A DNA stretch of 6,337 nt from Syntrophales bacterium (GCA_030655735.1 JAUSPK010000184.1:1-6337), one strand, 5' to 3'. Shown: positions 1 to 5,743, counted from the first letter of the stretch. Notes: generated by a model from the letters alone, not told the origin. Numbers and translations are program-made.

Positions 1-89
1 GCTACGCTTGCGGGAATGACAAACTTTTTACGAAAGCATCAAGTTTCAGGTTTTCTGATCCCTGACTTCTGCCCCCCCACCCCCGACCC
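1..89. repeat. Intergenic direct repeat, copy 1
   Basis: This stretch matches 144-232 at 88 of 89 positions; the single difference is C at 78 against G at 221. It begins with GCTACGCTTGCGGGAATGAC and ends in a C-rich tract built on the word CCCCGAC. The copy starts at the first base of the window, so its true left end may lie outside. No coding sequence is evident in it. Confidence 0.9.
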
Positions 90-143
90 GGGGTAGCGTA
101 GCCCCACTGTGGGCAACATGATGGTGGGGCACACAGACCCCAC
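90..143. other. Unit between the two direct repeats, with small hairpins
   Basis: This 54-bp stretch links the two repeat copies and completes a 143-bp unit. It holds two short inverted repeats: CCCAC (103-107) with GTGGG (109-113), and GTGGGG (124-129) with CCCCAC (138-143). The second ends exactly where repeat copy 2 begins. No gene or promoter is recognised here. Confidence 0.5.
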
Positions 144-232
144 GCTACGCTTGCGGGAATGACAAACTTTTTACGAAAGCATCAAGTTTCAGGTTTTCTG
201 ATCCCTGACTTCTGCCCCCCGACCCCCGACCC
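144..232. repeat. Intergenic direct repeat, copy 2
   Basis: This is the second copy of the 89-bp repeat, offset by 143 bp from copy 1 and identical except at 221. It ends 5 bp before the complement of the vapC stop codon, so it forms the downstream flank of the vapBC operon. A related C-rich word series (CCCCGACCCCCGATCC, about 1033-1048) recurs beyond the other side of vapBC. Near-identity suggests recent duplication or an active dispersed repeat. Confidence 0.9.
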
Positions 233-237
233 ATAGC

Positions 238-633
238 TTATGGCTCGAACACTTTCAATCCGGGAACCGAACGAAAATGTTCATCCAGGGTAAAAAGAGA
301 AACCTTGTGATGCAGGCATACCTGGGCGATTATGACATCCATTGGCGGAATGGTAATACCTTTTTTGCGCAGCGAGGCGTCTAAATCACCAGCGGCATCC
401 CAGACAGTTTCGTCAAAGGGGAGACGGATTAAGGCGTTAAATAAAGGCATTATTCTGTTTCGCTCCGAAGGACGAAGGCCTCGTTTAATTTCGAATATGA
501 CCGGCCCGCAGGTAAGCACGCGGTCATCTTTCAGCAATTCTTGAGTAGTCGCGACGATATTGGATGTTATGCCCCGTAACGCATCGATCCAGACAGAAGT
601 GTCCAACAAAACTGAGTCCGTGTTACCTGTCAT
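238..633 (-). CDS. vapC: VapC-type PIN-domain ribonuclease toxin
   Basis: This 131-residue protein has the length and layout of a VapC toxin, a family of Mg-dependent endoribonucleases that cut tRNA, rRNA or mRNA when not bound by antitoxin. The acidic residues expected of a PIN active site are visible: Asp11 in LLDTSVWID, Glu48 in FEIKRG, Asp99 in PPMDVIIA and Asp117 in LFTLDEHF. All four are present, so the toxin looks catalytically intact. The ATG at 633 has a strong ribosome binding site (complement of 641-647, GGAGGAG) inside the upstream vapB gene. The two genes overlap by 11 nt, which suggests translational coupling. The RNA target cannot be read from sequence. Confidence 0.93.
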   Translation of the reverse strand: MTGNTDSVLLDTSVWIDALRGITSNIVATTQELLKDDRVLTCGPVIFEIKRGLRPSERNRIMPLFNALIRLPFDETVWDAAGDLDASLRKKGITIPPMDVIIAQVCLHHKVSLFTLDEHFRSVPGLKVFEP

Positions 634-862
634 TCCCGATCTCCTCCAGCCATTGAGCGCGCCTCATGTCCGCTTCATTACTTTCATTAATTGCCTTTTC
701 ATCGACATCGACTGTTCCAAGAAGACCTGCAAGTTTTTTCAATTTTGACCTTCGGATTTGTTCCTTAACCGCTAATGTCACCGCGCCGGTTTTGGTTTTT
801 GCATGGGTAAAACTCAGCAATTCTCCGACCAGATTTTCATCCAGGGTAACCGTCGTTCTCAT
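623..862 (-). CDS. vapB: VapB-type antitoxin
   Basis: This 79-residue protein begins MRTTVTLDENLVGELL, the N-terminal strand-helix signature of the VapB_2 family (PF09957), whose members bind operator DNA and neutralise the partner toxin. The rest is a basic middle (KEQIRRSKLKKLAGLLG) followed by an acidic, probably flexible tail (about residues 50-79), as expected for the part that wraps the toxin. The frame is open back to 913, but the ATG at 862 is chosen because GGAGG lies 5 nt upstream (complement of 868-872) and the family starts there. The gene overlaps vapC by 11 nt and precedes it in the usual antitoxin-first order. Autorepression with VapC is typical of the family and fits the inverted repeat upstream. 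Confidence 0.92.
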   Translation of the reverse strand: MRTTVTLDENLVGELLSFTHAKTKTGAVTLAVKEQIRRSKLKKLAGLLGTVDVDEKAINESNEADMRRAQWLEEIGNDR

Positions 863-867
863 GATAA

Positions 868-872
868 CCTCC
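868..872 (-). promoter_or_regulatory. vapB ribosome binding site
   Basis: The complement reads GGAGG, 5 nt before the ATG at 862. It decides the start in favour of the 79-residue form over the longer open frame beginning at 913. Confidence 0.8.
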
Positions 873-874
873 AC

Positions 875-920
875 CACAATATTTGTAGTACATTTTGTGA
901 TAATCCCTGCCACAAGTCAA
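875..920 (-). promoter_or_regulatory. vapBC promoter with overlapping operator-like inverted repeat
   Basis: Reading the minus strand, a -35 TTGACT (complement of 915-920) is followed after 17 nt by CAAAAT (complement of 892-897, 4 of 6 matches to TATAAT). Overlapping the -10 is a 9-bp palindrome TGTA-G-TACA (884-892), flanked by CACAA (875-879) and TTGTG (895-899). Together they form an imperfect inverted repeat ending just upstream of the vapB ribosome binding site. Binding there would block the -10 box, the standard geometry for VapB/VapC autorepression. The role is inferred from position and symmetry. Confidence 0.55.
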
Positions 921-932
921 GGAAAAACAGCA

Positions 933-1023
933 GGAAAATGGGGCCGCAGAGCTGCACTCCTGACAACCTCATTCACCACCGCAGTTGCTAGATAGAAAAG
1001 GGGGCTCCATCGCCCCTTTTTTT
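933..1023. repeat. Terminator-bearing intergenic repeat, copy A
   Basis: This stretch aligns by eye, with short gaps, to 2431-2526 in the same orientation, at roughly two-thirds identity. Shared landmarks in order are an A-run plus GGGG, CACTC, TGACAA, GCAGT-GCT, AAAAGGGGGC, ATCGCCCC and a T-run. The two copies flank the ATPase gene. No conserved reading frame is evident, so the element is probably an RNA or DNA structure. Confidence 0.6.
996..1023. terminator. Rho-independent terminator, probably bidirectional
   Basis: AAAAGGGGGC (996-1005) pairs with GCCCCTTTT (1012-1020) around loop TCCATC, with one G-T wobble, and T7 runs from 1017 to 1023. On the minus strand it would stop transcripts of the ATPase gene, which ends at 1128, though the U-run there is only four bases. 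On the plus strand the T7 is stronger, but no plus-strand gene precedes it. Confidence 0.75.
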
Positions 1024-1069
1024 GGACCCTGATCCCCGACCCCCGATCCCTGCGGAAGGCATCCAGAAA

Positions 1070-1084
1070 GGTCAAAATTTGACC
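1070..1084. repeat. 15-bp palindrome GGTCAAA-A-TTTGACC
   Basis: The two 7-bp arms are perfectly complementary around one central A. It lies between the ATPase stop codon (1128) and the terminator at 996-1023, so it is in the ATPase transcript's 3' region. The arm word GGTCAAA also occurs in the palindromes at 5744-5904, arranged the other way round. No role can be assigned. Confidence 0.5.
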
Positions 1085-1127
1085 ATTTCCCTGGTTGCGC
1101 AAGTTGACAGATGAAAGGTTTTTGCGG

Positions 1128-2381
1128 TTATCCTGTTAACATAAGAAAATTGGTAGCCGGAATTACAAAACAGTTTCCGGGAAATGTTTCAACTTTTCCG
1201 GCATTATGGACAATCTGGTAGAATGGAATGTTGAGCTTTTCTCCATAAAATCTTCCTGCTTTACTAATGTCAGTATCGCGTTCCTTTGTCTCAAACAGAC
1301 AGACAGGGTGATTGTCTTTTACCAGGACAAAATCAACTTCCCGCTTCTCCCTGTCACGGAGATATCGGATTTCAAAATTCCCCAGGCCGGTTTCTGTCAT
1401 TCTTGTCGCCATACGTATAAGACTGACGGCCATAAGGTTTTCAAAAATAACTCCAGGTTCAGATAGCATTGACCAATCAAAGAAATAGAGTTTCTCCTCC
1501 TTTTTTATTGCCCGTGCTATTTTTTTATGCCAGGGGCGCAGTGTAAAAACAAGATAAAGACCTTGTAATATATCTATCCAGTTCTTTATCGTATCGTATT
1601 TTTTTCTCAAGTCTTCACTCAATGATGGGATGCTAAGCTGAGATCCGACTTTTGCAGGAAGGATTTCCACGAGCGTCTCAAGGCCTTTAATGTCTGCAAT
1701 TCGTGAAAGATCACGCACGTCTTCTTTCGTCAGCAGGTTCCTGTAATTATTCTGCCACCTTCGATGAAACTTTTCTGTGCCCCTGAGAAACGGCTCCGGG
1801 AAGCCCCCGAATTTCAAGAGGCTTTCAAGCGCTTCATCCGCTTCCTGCATCTTAGCTTCCCTCGCGCATCCTGCCAAAAGGTTGCCGTCAGCAAAAATTT
1901 CGTCATCATTCACAATATGAGAAAAATCAGCCGTGACCTCTGGAATTCCCAGCGGAAAAAGCTGATAGGAAAAGTATCGCCCAATCAATGAGTCTCCGGA
2001 CTTTTGAAAATAGCCGAGCCTGGCGGACCCTGTAACAAGAAGCCGCATTCTTTCCCGATTAATATCATAAAAACCTTTAAGAATACTTCTCCATTCCGTA
2101 TGCTTATGAATCTCATCGAACACGAAAGGAACAGGATTGTTTTTGAATTTTTCATCGATAATATTCCGAAAATAGAGCGGATTCTTCTTGTACTCTACCA
2201 TTATTGATGGGTCATCCCAGTTGAAGTATGTATCTTCCGAGCCGGCAGATCCAAGCCATTTCTGAGCGAAAGTAGTTTTTCCAACCTGCCTGGGACCAGT
2301 CAGAAAGATCATCTTCCCCGCTGTCATTTCAGGATCAAATATATAGTTACCAATTAATCGTTCCATGGGCTTATTATCCAT
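1128..2381 (-). CDS. AAA_14/DUF4143 ATPase with predicted nuclease-type C-terminus
   Basis: This 417-residue protein has the full AAA_14 plus DUF4143 layout. The Walker A motif GPRQVGKT is at 29-36, Walker B FVFDE at 86-90, and VTGSARL at 116-122 is the usual sensor strand. The C-terminal part carries Asp350, then Glu364-Thr-Lys366 (LFETK), matching a PD-(D/E)xK nuclease pattern. Proteins of this family are widespread, often isolated, and of unknown function; some authors suspect defence or DNA-processing roles. The gene is more AT-rich than the kor genes, stands alone, and is bracketed by related repeats, so it looks acquired. No ribosome binding site precedes the ATG at 2381. An in-frame ATG at 2366 (Met6, MERLIGNYIF) is a strong alternative because a promoter would start transcription there. 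The family call is firm; the cellular role is not. Confidence 0.88.
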   Translation of the reverse strand: MDNKPMERLIGNYIFDPEMTAGKMIFLTGPRQVGKTTFAQKWLGSAGSEDTYFNWDDPSIMVEYKKNPLYFRNIIDEKFKNNPVPFVFDEIHKHTEWRSILKGFYDINRERMRLLVTGSARLGYFQKSGDSLIGRYFSYQLFPLGIPEVTADFSHIVNDDEIFADGNLLAGCAREAKMQEADEALESLLKFGGFPEPFLRGTEKFHRRWQNNYRNLLTKEDVRDLSRIADIKGLETLVEILPAKVGSQLSIPSLSEDLRKKYDTIKNWIDILQGLYLVFTLRPWHKKIARAIKKEEKLYFFDWSMLSEPGVIFENLMAVSLIRMATRMTETGLGNFEIRYLRDREKREVDFVLVKDNHPVCLFETKERDTDISKAGRFYGEKLNIPFYQIVHNAGKVETFPGNCFVIPATNFLMLTG

Positions 2382-2422
2382 ATTGCTGGAATATTGTCAA
2401 GACCATTTTCCATAGTTATGGA
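2373..2422 (-). promoter_or_regulatory. ATPase-gene promoter with upstream palindrome; leaderless start suggested
   Basis: On the minus strand a perfect -35 TTGACA (complement of 2395-2400) is followed after 16 nt by GATAAT (complement of 2373-2378, 5 of 6). Six bases later comes the A of the in-frame ATG at 2366, which is where transcription would begin. The ATG at 2381 lies inside the promoter and could not be used from it. Just upstream of the -35 sits the palindrome TCCATA-GT-TATGGA (2409-2422), and GACAATA occurs on either side of it on the minus strand, so a regulator site is plausible. Confidence 0.6.
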
Positions 2423-2430
2423 CTATTGTC

Positions 2431-2526
2431 GATAAAAGGGGGCAGGGAGTTGTACACTCGTGACAAGAACGGTATTTACAAACGCAGTCGCTTTACATAA
2501 AAAGGGGGCGTTATCGCCCCCTTTTT
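2431..2526. repeat. Terminator-bearing intergenic repeat, copy B
   Basis: This is the partner of 933-1023 in the same orientation, on the other side of the ATPase gene. It carries AAAAGGGGGC twice, at about 2434-2443 and at 2500-2509. Either copy can pair with the single downstream GCCCCCTTTT (2516-2525), giving a short and a long alternative hairpin. Copy A has the same two-G-run design (AAAATGGGG, then AAAAGGGGG). Confidence 0.6.
2499..2526. terminator. Strong terminator of the kor operon, bidirectional
   Basis: A perfect 12-bp stem pairs AAAAAGGGGGCG (2499-2510) with CGCCCCCTTTTT (2515-2526) around the loop TTAT. On the minus strand it begins one base after the korC stop codon (2528-2530), so it closes the kor transcript. 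The symmetrical A- and T-runs make it usable from either side. Confidence 0.9.
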
Positions 2527-2527
2527 C

Positions 2528-3103
2528 TCATACCAAGGGGCTATCTATAACAGCTATTGGCTTTTTCAGCGCCCCCCTCCCCGCCTCAAGCCCCAGGGCG
2601 AAGGCCGTCTTGTTTACCTCCAGGGCCTTTGCCGGTACATGGGGCTGTATCGCCTCCAGCGCCGCCTCCTCGGAGACCATACCGGTCATGCCGATGATCA
2701 CCCCCAGGGAGACGATATTGGCGGTGATTGGTTTACGGACCTTGTCATGGGCGATATCGGTGATCGGGACGGCGTAGACCCTGTCCGGCAGAGCTCCGTG
2801 ATCGGCCTCGCCGTTAATGATCAGTATGCCGTCCTGTGCAAGGTCGGGCAGGTACGTTCGATAGTCCCTGCTGGACATAATGAGCATCACATTGGGGGAG
2901 TCGATTTTTGGATAGAGGATGCTGTCATCCGATACGATGACGTAGGATGTGCTGTGACCTCCTCTGACCTCCGGACCGTAGTTTTGGGACTGGACCACAT
3001 TTCTCCCCTCATGTACTGCCGCTTCGGCCAGTATAATGCTGACCGTCACCATCCCCTGGCCGCCCGTTCCGATCAGGCGCACTTCCCATCGTTTTTTACC
3101 CAC
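2528..3103 (-). CDS. korC: 2-oxoglutarate:ferredoxin oxidoreductase, gamma subunit
   Basis: This 191-residue subunit belongs to the 2-oxoacid:ferredoxin oxidoreductase gamma family (POR domain over nearly the whole length). It shows the N-terminal GTGGQG loop at residues 12-17 and GPEVRGG at 43-49, both family hallmarks. In the enzyme the gamma subunit completes the CoA-side module next to the alpha/beta thiamine-diphosphate core. The start is a GTG at 3103, supported by AGGAG 9 nt upstream (complement of 3113-3117). The gene overlaps korB by 8 nt, so translation is probably coupled. It is the last gene of the operon, and a terminator hairpin starts one base after its TGA. Its length is normal for the family. 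The 2-oxoglutarate assignment rests on the operon and on KorA rather than on this subunit. Confidence 0.92.
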   Translation of the reverse strand: MGKKRWEVRLIGTGGQGMVTVSIILAEAAVHEGRNVVQSQNYGPEVRGGHSTSYVIVSDDSILYPKIDSPNVMLIMSSRDYRTYLPDLAQDGILIINGEADHGALPDRVYAVPITDIAHDKVRKPITANIVSLGVIIGMTGMVSEEAALEAIQPHVPAKALEVNKTAFALGLEAGRGALKKPIAVIDSPLV

Positions 3104-3926
3104 GGCCTGTGTCTCCTCTCTGAACCCTTTCGATTAACCGGTCGTACTCTTCCACGTATTCGGGGATATCTGCCTTGTGGAGCTCTCCGATAATAAACCT
3201 GTCCGCGAGTTCATCGGCGGTCATCTTTTCAGCTTTAGCCATTCTGACGGCATGGTCCTTCTGCCACAGCAGCATATCGACAGGGGTTTCGAGCTCGTTT
3301 CTCCGTCCAAAGTTGACGGGGCAGTGCGTTATGATCTCGATAACGGAAAACCCCTTATGCTCGGCCCCCGCGACGATCAGATCCGTGAGCATCTTTGCGT
3401 GATAACTCGTTCCACGGGCCACGTAGGAGGCCCCCGCCCCGATGCAGAGCTTCGCGATGTCGAAGTGGGGGTCCGTCGTTCCGTAAGGGGCCGTGGTGGC
3501 ATACTTGTCCCTGGGGGTTGTGGGGGAGTACTGTCCCCCCGTCATGCCGTAGATGTTATTGTTGAAGATGATGGCGGTTATGTCGATATTACGGCGACAT
3601 GAATGAATAAGGTGATTGCCGCCGATCGCGGTGGCATCACCGTCCCCCATGAAGACAAAGACCTTGAGCCGCGGTTTGGCCATCTTGACCCCCGTAGCGA
3701 AGGCCAGGGCACGTCCGTGGGTGGTGTGCAGTGTGTTGAAGTCCAGATAACCCGTTATACGTCCCGAACAGCCGATACCCGATACGGCCGCAACATCGTC
3801 CTTGTCGTATCCCAGTCTGTCGATGGCGCGGATGAAGGAACCCATGATCGTTCCATCCCCGCAGCCGGGACACCAGATGTGGGGAAGCTTGTTCATGCGC
3901 AGATATTTTTTGTGGGTGGCGTCCAT
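3096..3926 (-). CDS. korB: 2-oxoglutarate:ferredoxin oxidoreductase, beta subunit (ThDP-binding)
   Basis: This 276-residue protein is the thiamine-diphosphate subunit. WCPGCGDG (residues 18-25) is the KorB-type N-terminal signature. HGRALAFATG (70-79) follows, then the diphosphate/Mg site from GDGD (94-97) to the NNN at 122-124, and finally YGMTGGQYSPTT (126-137). The catalysed step is CoA-dependent oxidative decarboxylation of 2-oxoglutarate to succinyl-CoA with reduction of ferredoxin, or the reverse carboxylation. The frame is open to 4055, but the ATG at 3926 is chosen because AAGGAG lies 10 nt upstream (complement of 3937-3942), the family starts there, and the extension is low-quality sequence within korA. 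Only one base separates this start from the korA stop, and its ribosome binding site lies inside the last korA codons. Confidence 0.95.
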   Translation of the reverse strand: MDATHKKYLRMNKLPHIWCPGCGDGTIMGSFIRAIDRLGYDKDDVAAVSGIGCSGRITGYLDFNTLHTTHGRALAFATGVKMAKPRLKVFVFMGDGDATAIGGNHLIHSCRRNIDITAIIFNNNIYGMTGGQYSPTTPRDKYATTAPYGTTDPHFDIAKLCIGAGASYVARGTSYHAKMLTDLIVAGAEHKGFSVIEIITHCPVNFGRRNELETPVDMLLWQKDHAVRMAKAEKMTADELADRFIIGELHKADIPEYVEEYDRLIERVQRGDTGRG

Positions 3927-3927
3927 G

Positions 3928-5055
3928 TTATAGTATCTCCTTGATGAGATCACTGATCTCGTGCGGCGTAATGAGCTCGCCGTCGATCTTGTTGAGGGGA
4001 TAGATGGGGGCCTCCCCGGCGACCGCCCGTTCCACCTCGCGAACCATCTGCCCAAGGTTCATTTCCGGTACGATGACGGCTTTCTTCCCGGATGCTGCTT
4101 TCCGAATCTCTTTATCGGGAAAGGGCCAGAGAGTTACGGGCCTGAGAAGTCCTACCCGCTTGCCGGCCTTTTTCATGCTTCTGACCACCTCCTCGGCCGC
4201 CCGAGCGACACTCCCGAAGGCGATAATCAGGATATCGGCGTCATCGACGTCGACATACTTCACCTTGACGATCTCGTCCCGATAGCGGTCGAGCTTACCG
4301 TTCATCCGTCTCATCACCTGGTTTATCGTCTCGGGATCGTTGGTCGGAAATCCCGTTTTATCGTGTATGAGCCCGGTGATGTGGTAGCGGTATCCGTCGC
4401 CGAAACCGGCGAAGGGCGGGATCAGGTCATCGGTATCTTCAAAGGGGAGGTAGGGGACACCGGGGGCCGGTCCCTTTCGATCGACGACCGTGACGACATC
4501 CTCTTCCTTAAACTCCACCCGCTCCCTCAGGTGCCCGAGGATTTCATCCATGAGGATGATAACCGGTATGCGGTATCTCTCCGACATATTGACGGCGCGT
4601 CCCGTTTCGCGATAGGCCTCCCGTGCCGTGTAGGGCGCAATCACAATGATCGCATGATCGCCATGGGTCCCCCAGCGGGCCTGCATGAAATCCCCCTGGG
4701 AAGATTTGGTGGGCAGCCCCGTACTGGGGCCGTACCTCATGACGTCTATGATGACACAGGGTATTTCCGCCTCGGCGGCAAAGCCGATATTCTCCTGTTT
4801 CAGGGAGAAGCCCGGTCCGCTTGTGGCCGTGATCGCCTTGACTCCGGTACAGGAGGCGCCGATAACCGCTCCCATGCTGGCGATTTCATCCTCCATCTGC
4901 ATGAATTTTCCGCCCAGCTTCGGAAGCTCCCGGGCAAAGATGTTCGCAATCTCCGTCGAAGGGGTGATCGGGTATCCCGCAAAGAAGCGGACCCCCGCCG
5001 CCAGGGCCCCGAACACACAGGCCTCATTCCCTTGGAGTAGTTTCGCATTAGCCAT
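3928..5055 (-). CDS. korA: 2-oxoglutarate:ferredoxin oxidoreductase, alpha subunit
   Basis: This 375-residue protein has the usual KorA length. The POR_N pyrimidine-binding domain fills roughly the first half, with LLQGNEA (6-12), GYPITPSTE (27-35), MEDEIAS (54-60) and TSGPGFSLKQE (78-88). The second half is the transketolase-C-like domain, including the LRPVTLWPFP and EMNLGQ motifs. MQARWGTHGDH and GPSTGLPTK are also KorA-like, which favours 2-oxoglutarate over branched-chain (Vor) or pyruvate substrates. The residue before GPSTGLPT is Tyr (MRYGPSTG); I recall Gly as more common, so it may be worth aligning. The start is the ATG at 5055 with GAGGAG 7 nt upstream (complement of 5063-5068); the in-frame extension to 5196 runs across korD and is rejected. 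It overlaps korD by 8 nt and is followed by korB after one base. Confidence 0.95.
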   Translation of the reverse strand: MANAKLLQGNEACVFGALAAGVRFFAGYPITPSTEIANIFARELPKLGGKFMQMEDEIASMGAVIGASCTGVKAITATSGPGFSLKQENIGFAAEAEIPCVIIDVMRYGPSTGLPTKSSQGDFMQARWGTHGDHAIIVIAPYTAREAYRETGRAVNMSERYRIPVIILMDEILGHLRERVEFKEEDVVTVVDRKGPAPGVPYLPFEDTDDLIPPFAGFGDGYRYHITGLIHDKTGFPTNDPETINQVMRRMNGKLDRYRDEIVKVKYVDVDDADILIIAFGSVARAAEEVVRSMKKAGKRVGLLRPVTLWPFPDKEIRKAASGKKAVIVPEMNLGQMVREVERAVAGEAPIYPLNKIDGELITPHEISDLIKEIL

Positions 5056-5257
5056 GGGCAATCTCCTCGACGTCAATACAATAGTCGGGACACAGCAGTT
5101 CGCACTGTCTGCATCCGGTACATTTCTCCGGGTAGGTAACAACCGCCTTGTCATCATGATCCGTCGTAAAGACCGAGACCGGACAGAAGGCAACACAGAT
5201 GCCGCATGATTTGCAGATCTTCCTGTCTACCGTTATTCCAAAATTCTTCTTGGCCAT
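5048..5257 (-). CDS. korD: 2-oxoglutarate:ferredoxin oxidoreductase, delta subunit (2x[4Fe-4S] ferredoxin-like)
   Basis: This 69-residue protein carries two complete 4Fe-4S binding motifs: CKSCGICVAFCP (Cys15, 18, 21, 25) and CTGCRQCELLCP (Cys46, 49, 52, 56). Such a polyferredoxin-like delta subunit passes electrons from the thiamine-diphosphate site to external ferredoxin. An additional Cys60 lies beyond the second motif. The ATG at 5257 is preceded by GGAGG at 10 nt (complement of 5268-5272) and a second purine run AAAGGA closer in. The frame is open up to 5455, but that extension is basic and unlike any ferredoxin. It is the first gene of korDABC, a known order for four-subunit 2-oxoglutarate enzymes, and overlaps korA by 8 nt. 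Confidence 0.93.
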   Translation of the reverse strand: MAKKNFGITVDRKICKSCGICVAFCPVSVFTTDHDDKAVVTYPEKCTGCRQCELLCPDYCIDVEEIAHG

Positions 5258-5743
5258 AGAATCCTTTCCTCCACATCGGACGGCCGCATAATCCCCTGTC
5301 GGTCGGTCGTCACGCTGGTGTGGTCTCCGGAAGAGTGGGGGCTGTTCCCCTTCGTGATTCGGCGGCGTACTGGATTTCGGGCCGCCAAGACCTCGTATGT
5401 ACGAACCTTGTCTGCGATGGTGCACGTTGGTTCGAATGGTATCGCTCCCTCTCATGCGGCCACGGGAGGGGGCGCCGTACTGTTTAAAGGCAGAGCCGCA
5501 AACAACATGATCCCGATGATTGCGTATACTGTCACGGTTTAGCCTGCCAGCTTCTCAGGCAGCCTTTGGCGCCCATAACCGGTTACCCCGGGATTCGGAA
5601 TGTCATGCAAGCCTTCGGGTTCTTTCCCGTTTTTTTGCAGCCCGAAGTCCGGTTCCAGCAAGGGACAGTGAAGGAATAGCGACAAGAGCTCATCATTCCG
5701 TGCGGCTCAGTGCTTCTGAAATCAAGGTTCAGAAGCCGTTCTA
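5258..5743. other. korD upstream region: no confident gene; several hairpins and palindromes
   Basis: No open frame here resembles a protein. Visible structures are a 12-bp palindrome TCGTA-TG-TACGA (5393-5404), an inverted repeat CTGCC/GGCAG (5544-5548, 5558-5562) and AACCGGTT (5578-5585). CTTCGGG (5613-5619) can pair either with CCCG (5626-5629), followed by T7, or with CCCGAAG (5641-5647). There is also a 27-codon minus-strand frame with a GTG start (5452-5535), described under findings. No clear minus-strand promoter could be fixed for korD within this stretch. Confidence 0.5.
5712..5736. repeat. Perfect 9-bp stem hairpin
   Basis: GCTTCTGAA (5712-5720) and TTCAGAAGC (5728-5736) are exact complements around the 7-nt loop ATCAAGG. 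It ends 7 bp before the first of the 64-bp-period repeats. There is no T-run right after it on either strand, so it is not a standard terminator; an RNA structure or protein site is possible. Confidence 0.7.

Noticed and set aside
863..913. Longer vapB starting at 913
   Set aside because: It would begin at the promoter -10/operator; the ATG at 862 fits the family and has GGAGG 5 nt upstream.
917..1102. Small minus-strand open frame of 61 codons
   Set aside because: It runs through a C-rich repeat, a terminator hairpin and the vapB -35 box, with no recognisable protein features.
3927..4055. N-terminal extension of korB to an upstream ATG
   Set aside because: The extension overlaps the korA 3' end, is Arg/Ser-rich and unlike KorB; the ATG at 3926 has a strong ribosome binding site.
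3961..5040. Long plus-strand open frame (359 codons) antisense to korA
   Set aside because: It is a shadow of the GC-rich korA codons; its composition is not protein-like and the opposite strand encodes an unmistakable KorA.
5056..5196. N-terminal extension of korA across korD
   Set aside because: It would lie almost wholly within the clear korD gene; the ATG at 5055 matches the family start and has GAGGAG at 7 nt.
5429..5437. GGTTCGAAT, resembling a tRNA T-loop
   Set aside because: The flanks do not form a T-stem or acceptor stem, and no anticodon arm is found at the right distance on either strand.
5258..5455. 66-residue N-terminal extension of korD
   Set aside because: It is a basic, low-complexity translation with no ferredoxin features, and korD has its own ribosome binding site at 5268-5272.
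5318..5542. Plus-strand open frame of 74 codons upstream of the dehydrogenase
   Set aside because: No ribosome binding site or family resemblance was seen, and it runs against the direction of the kor leader region.
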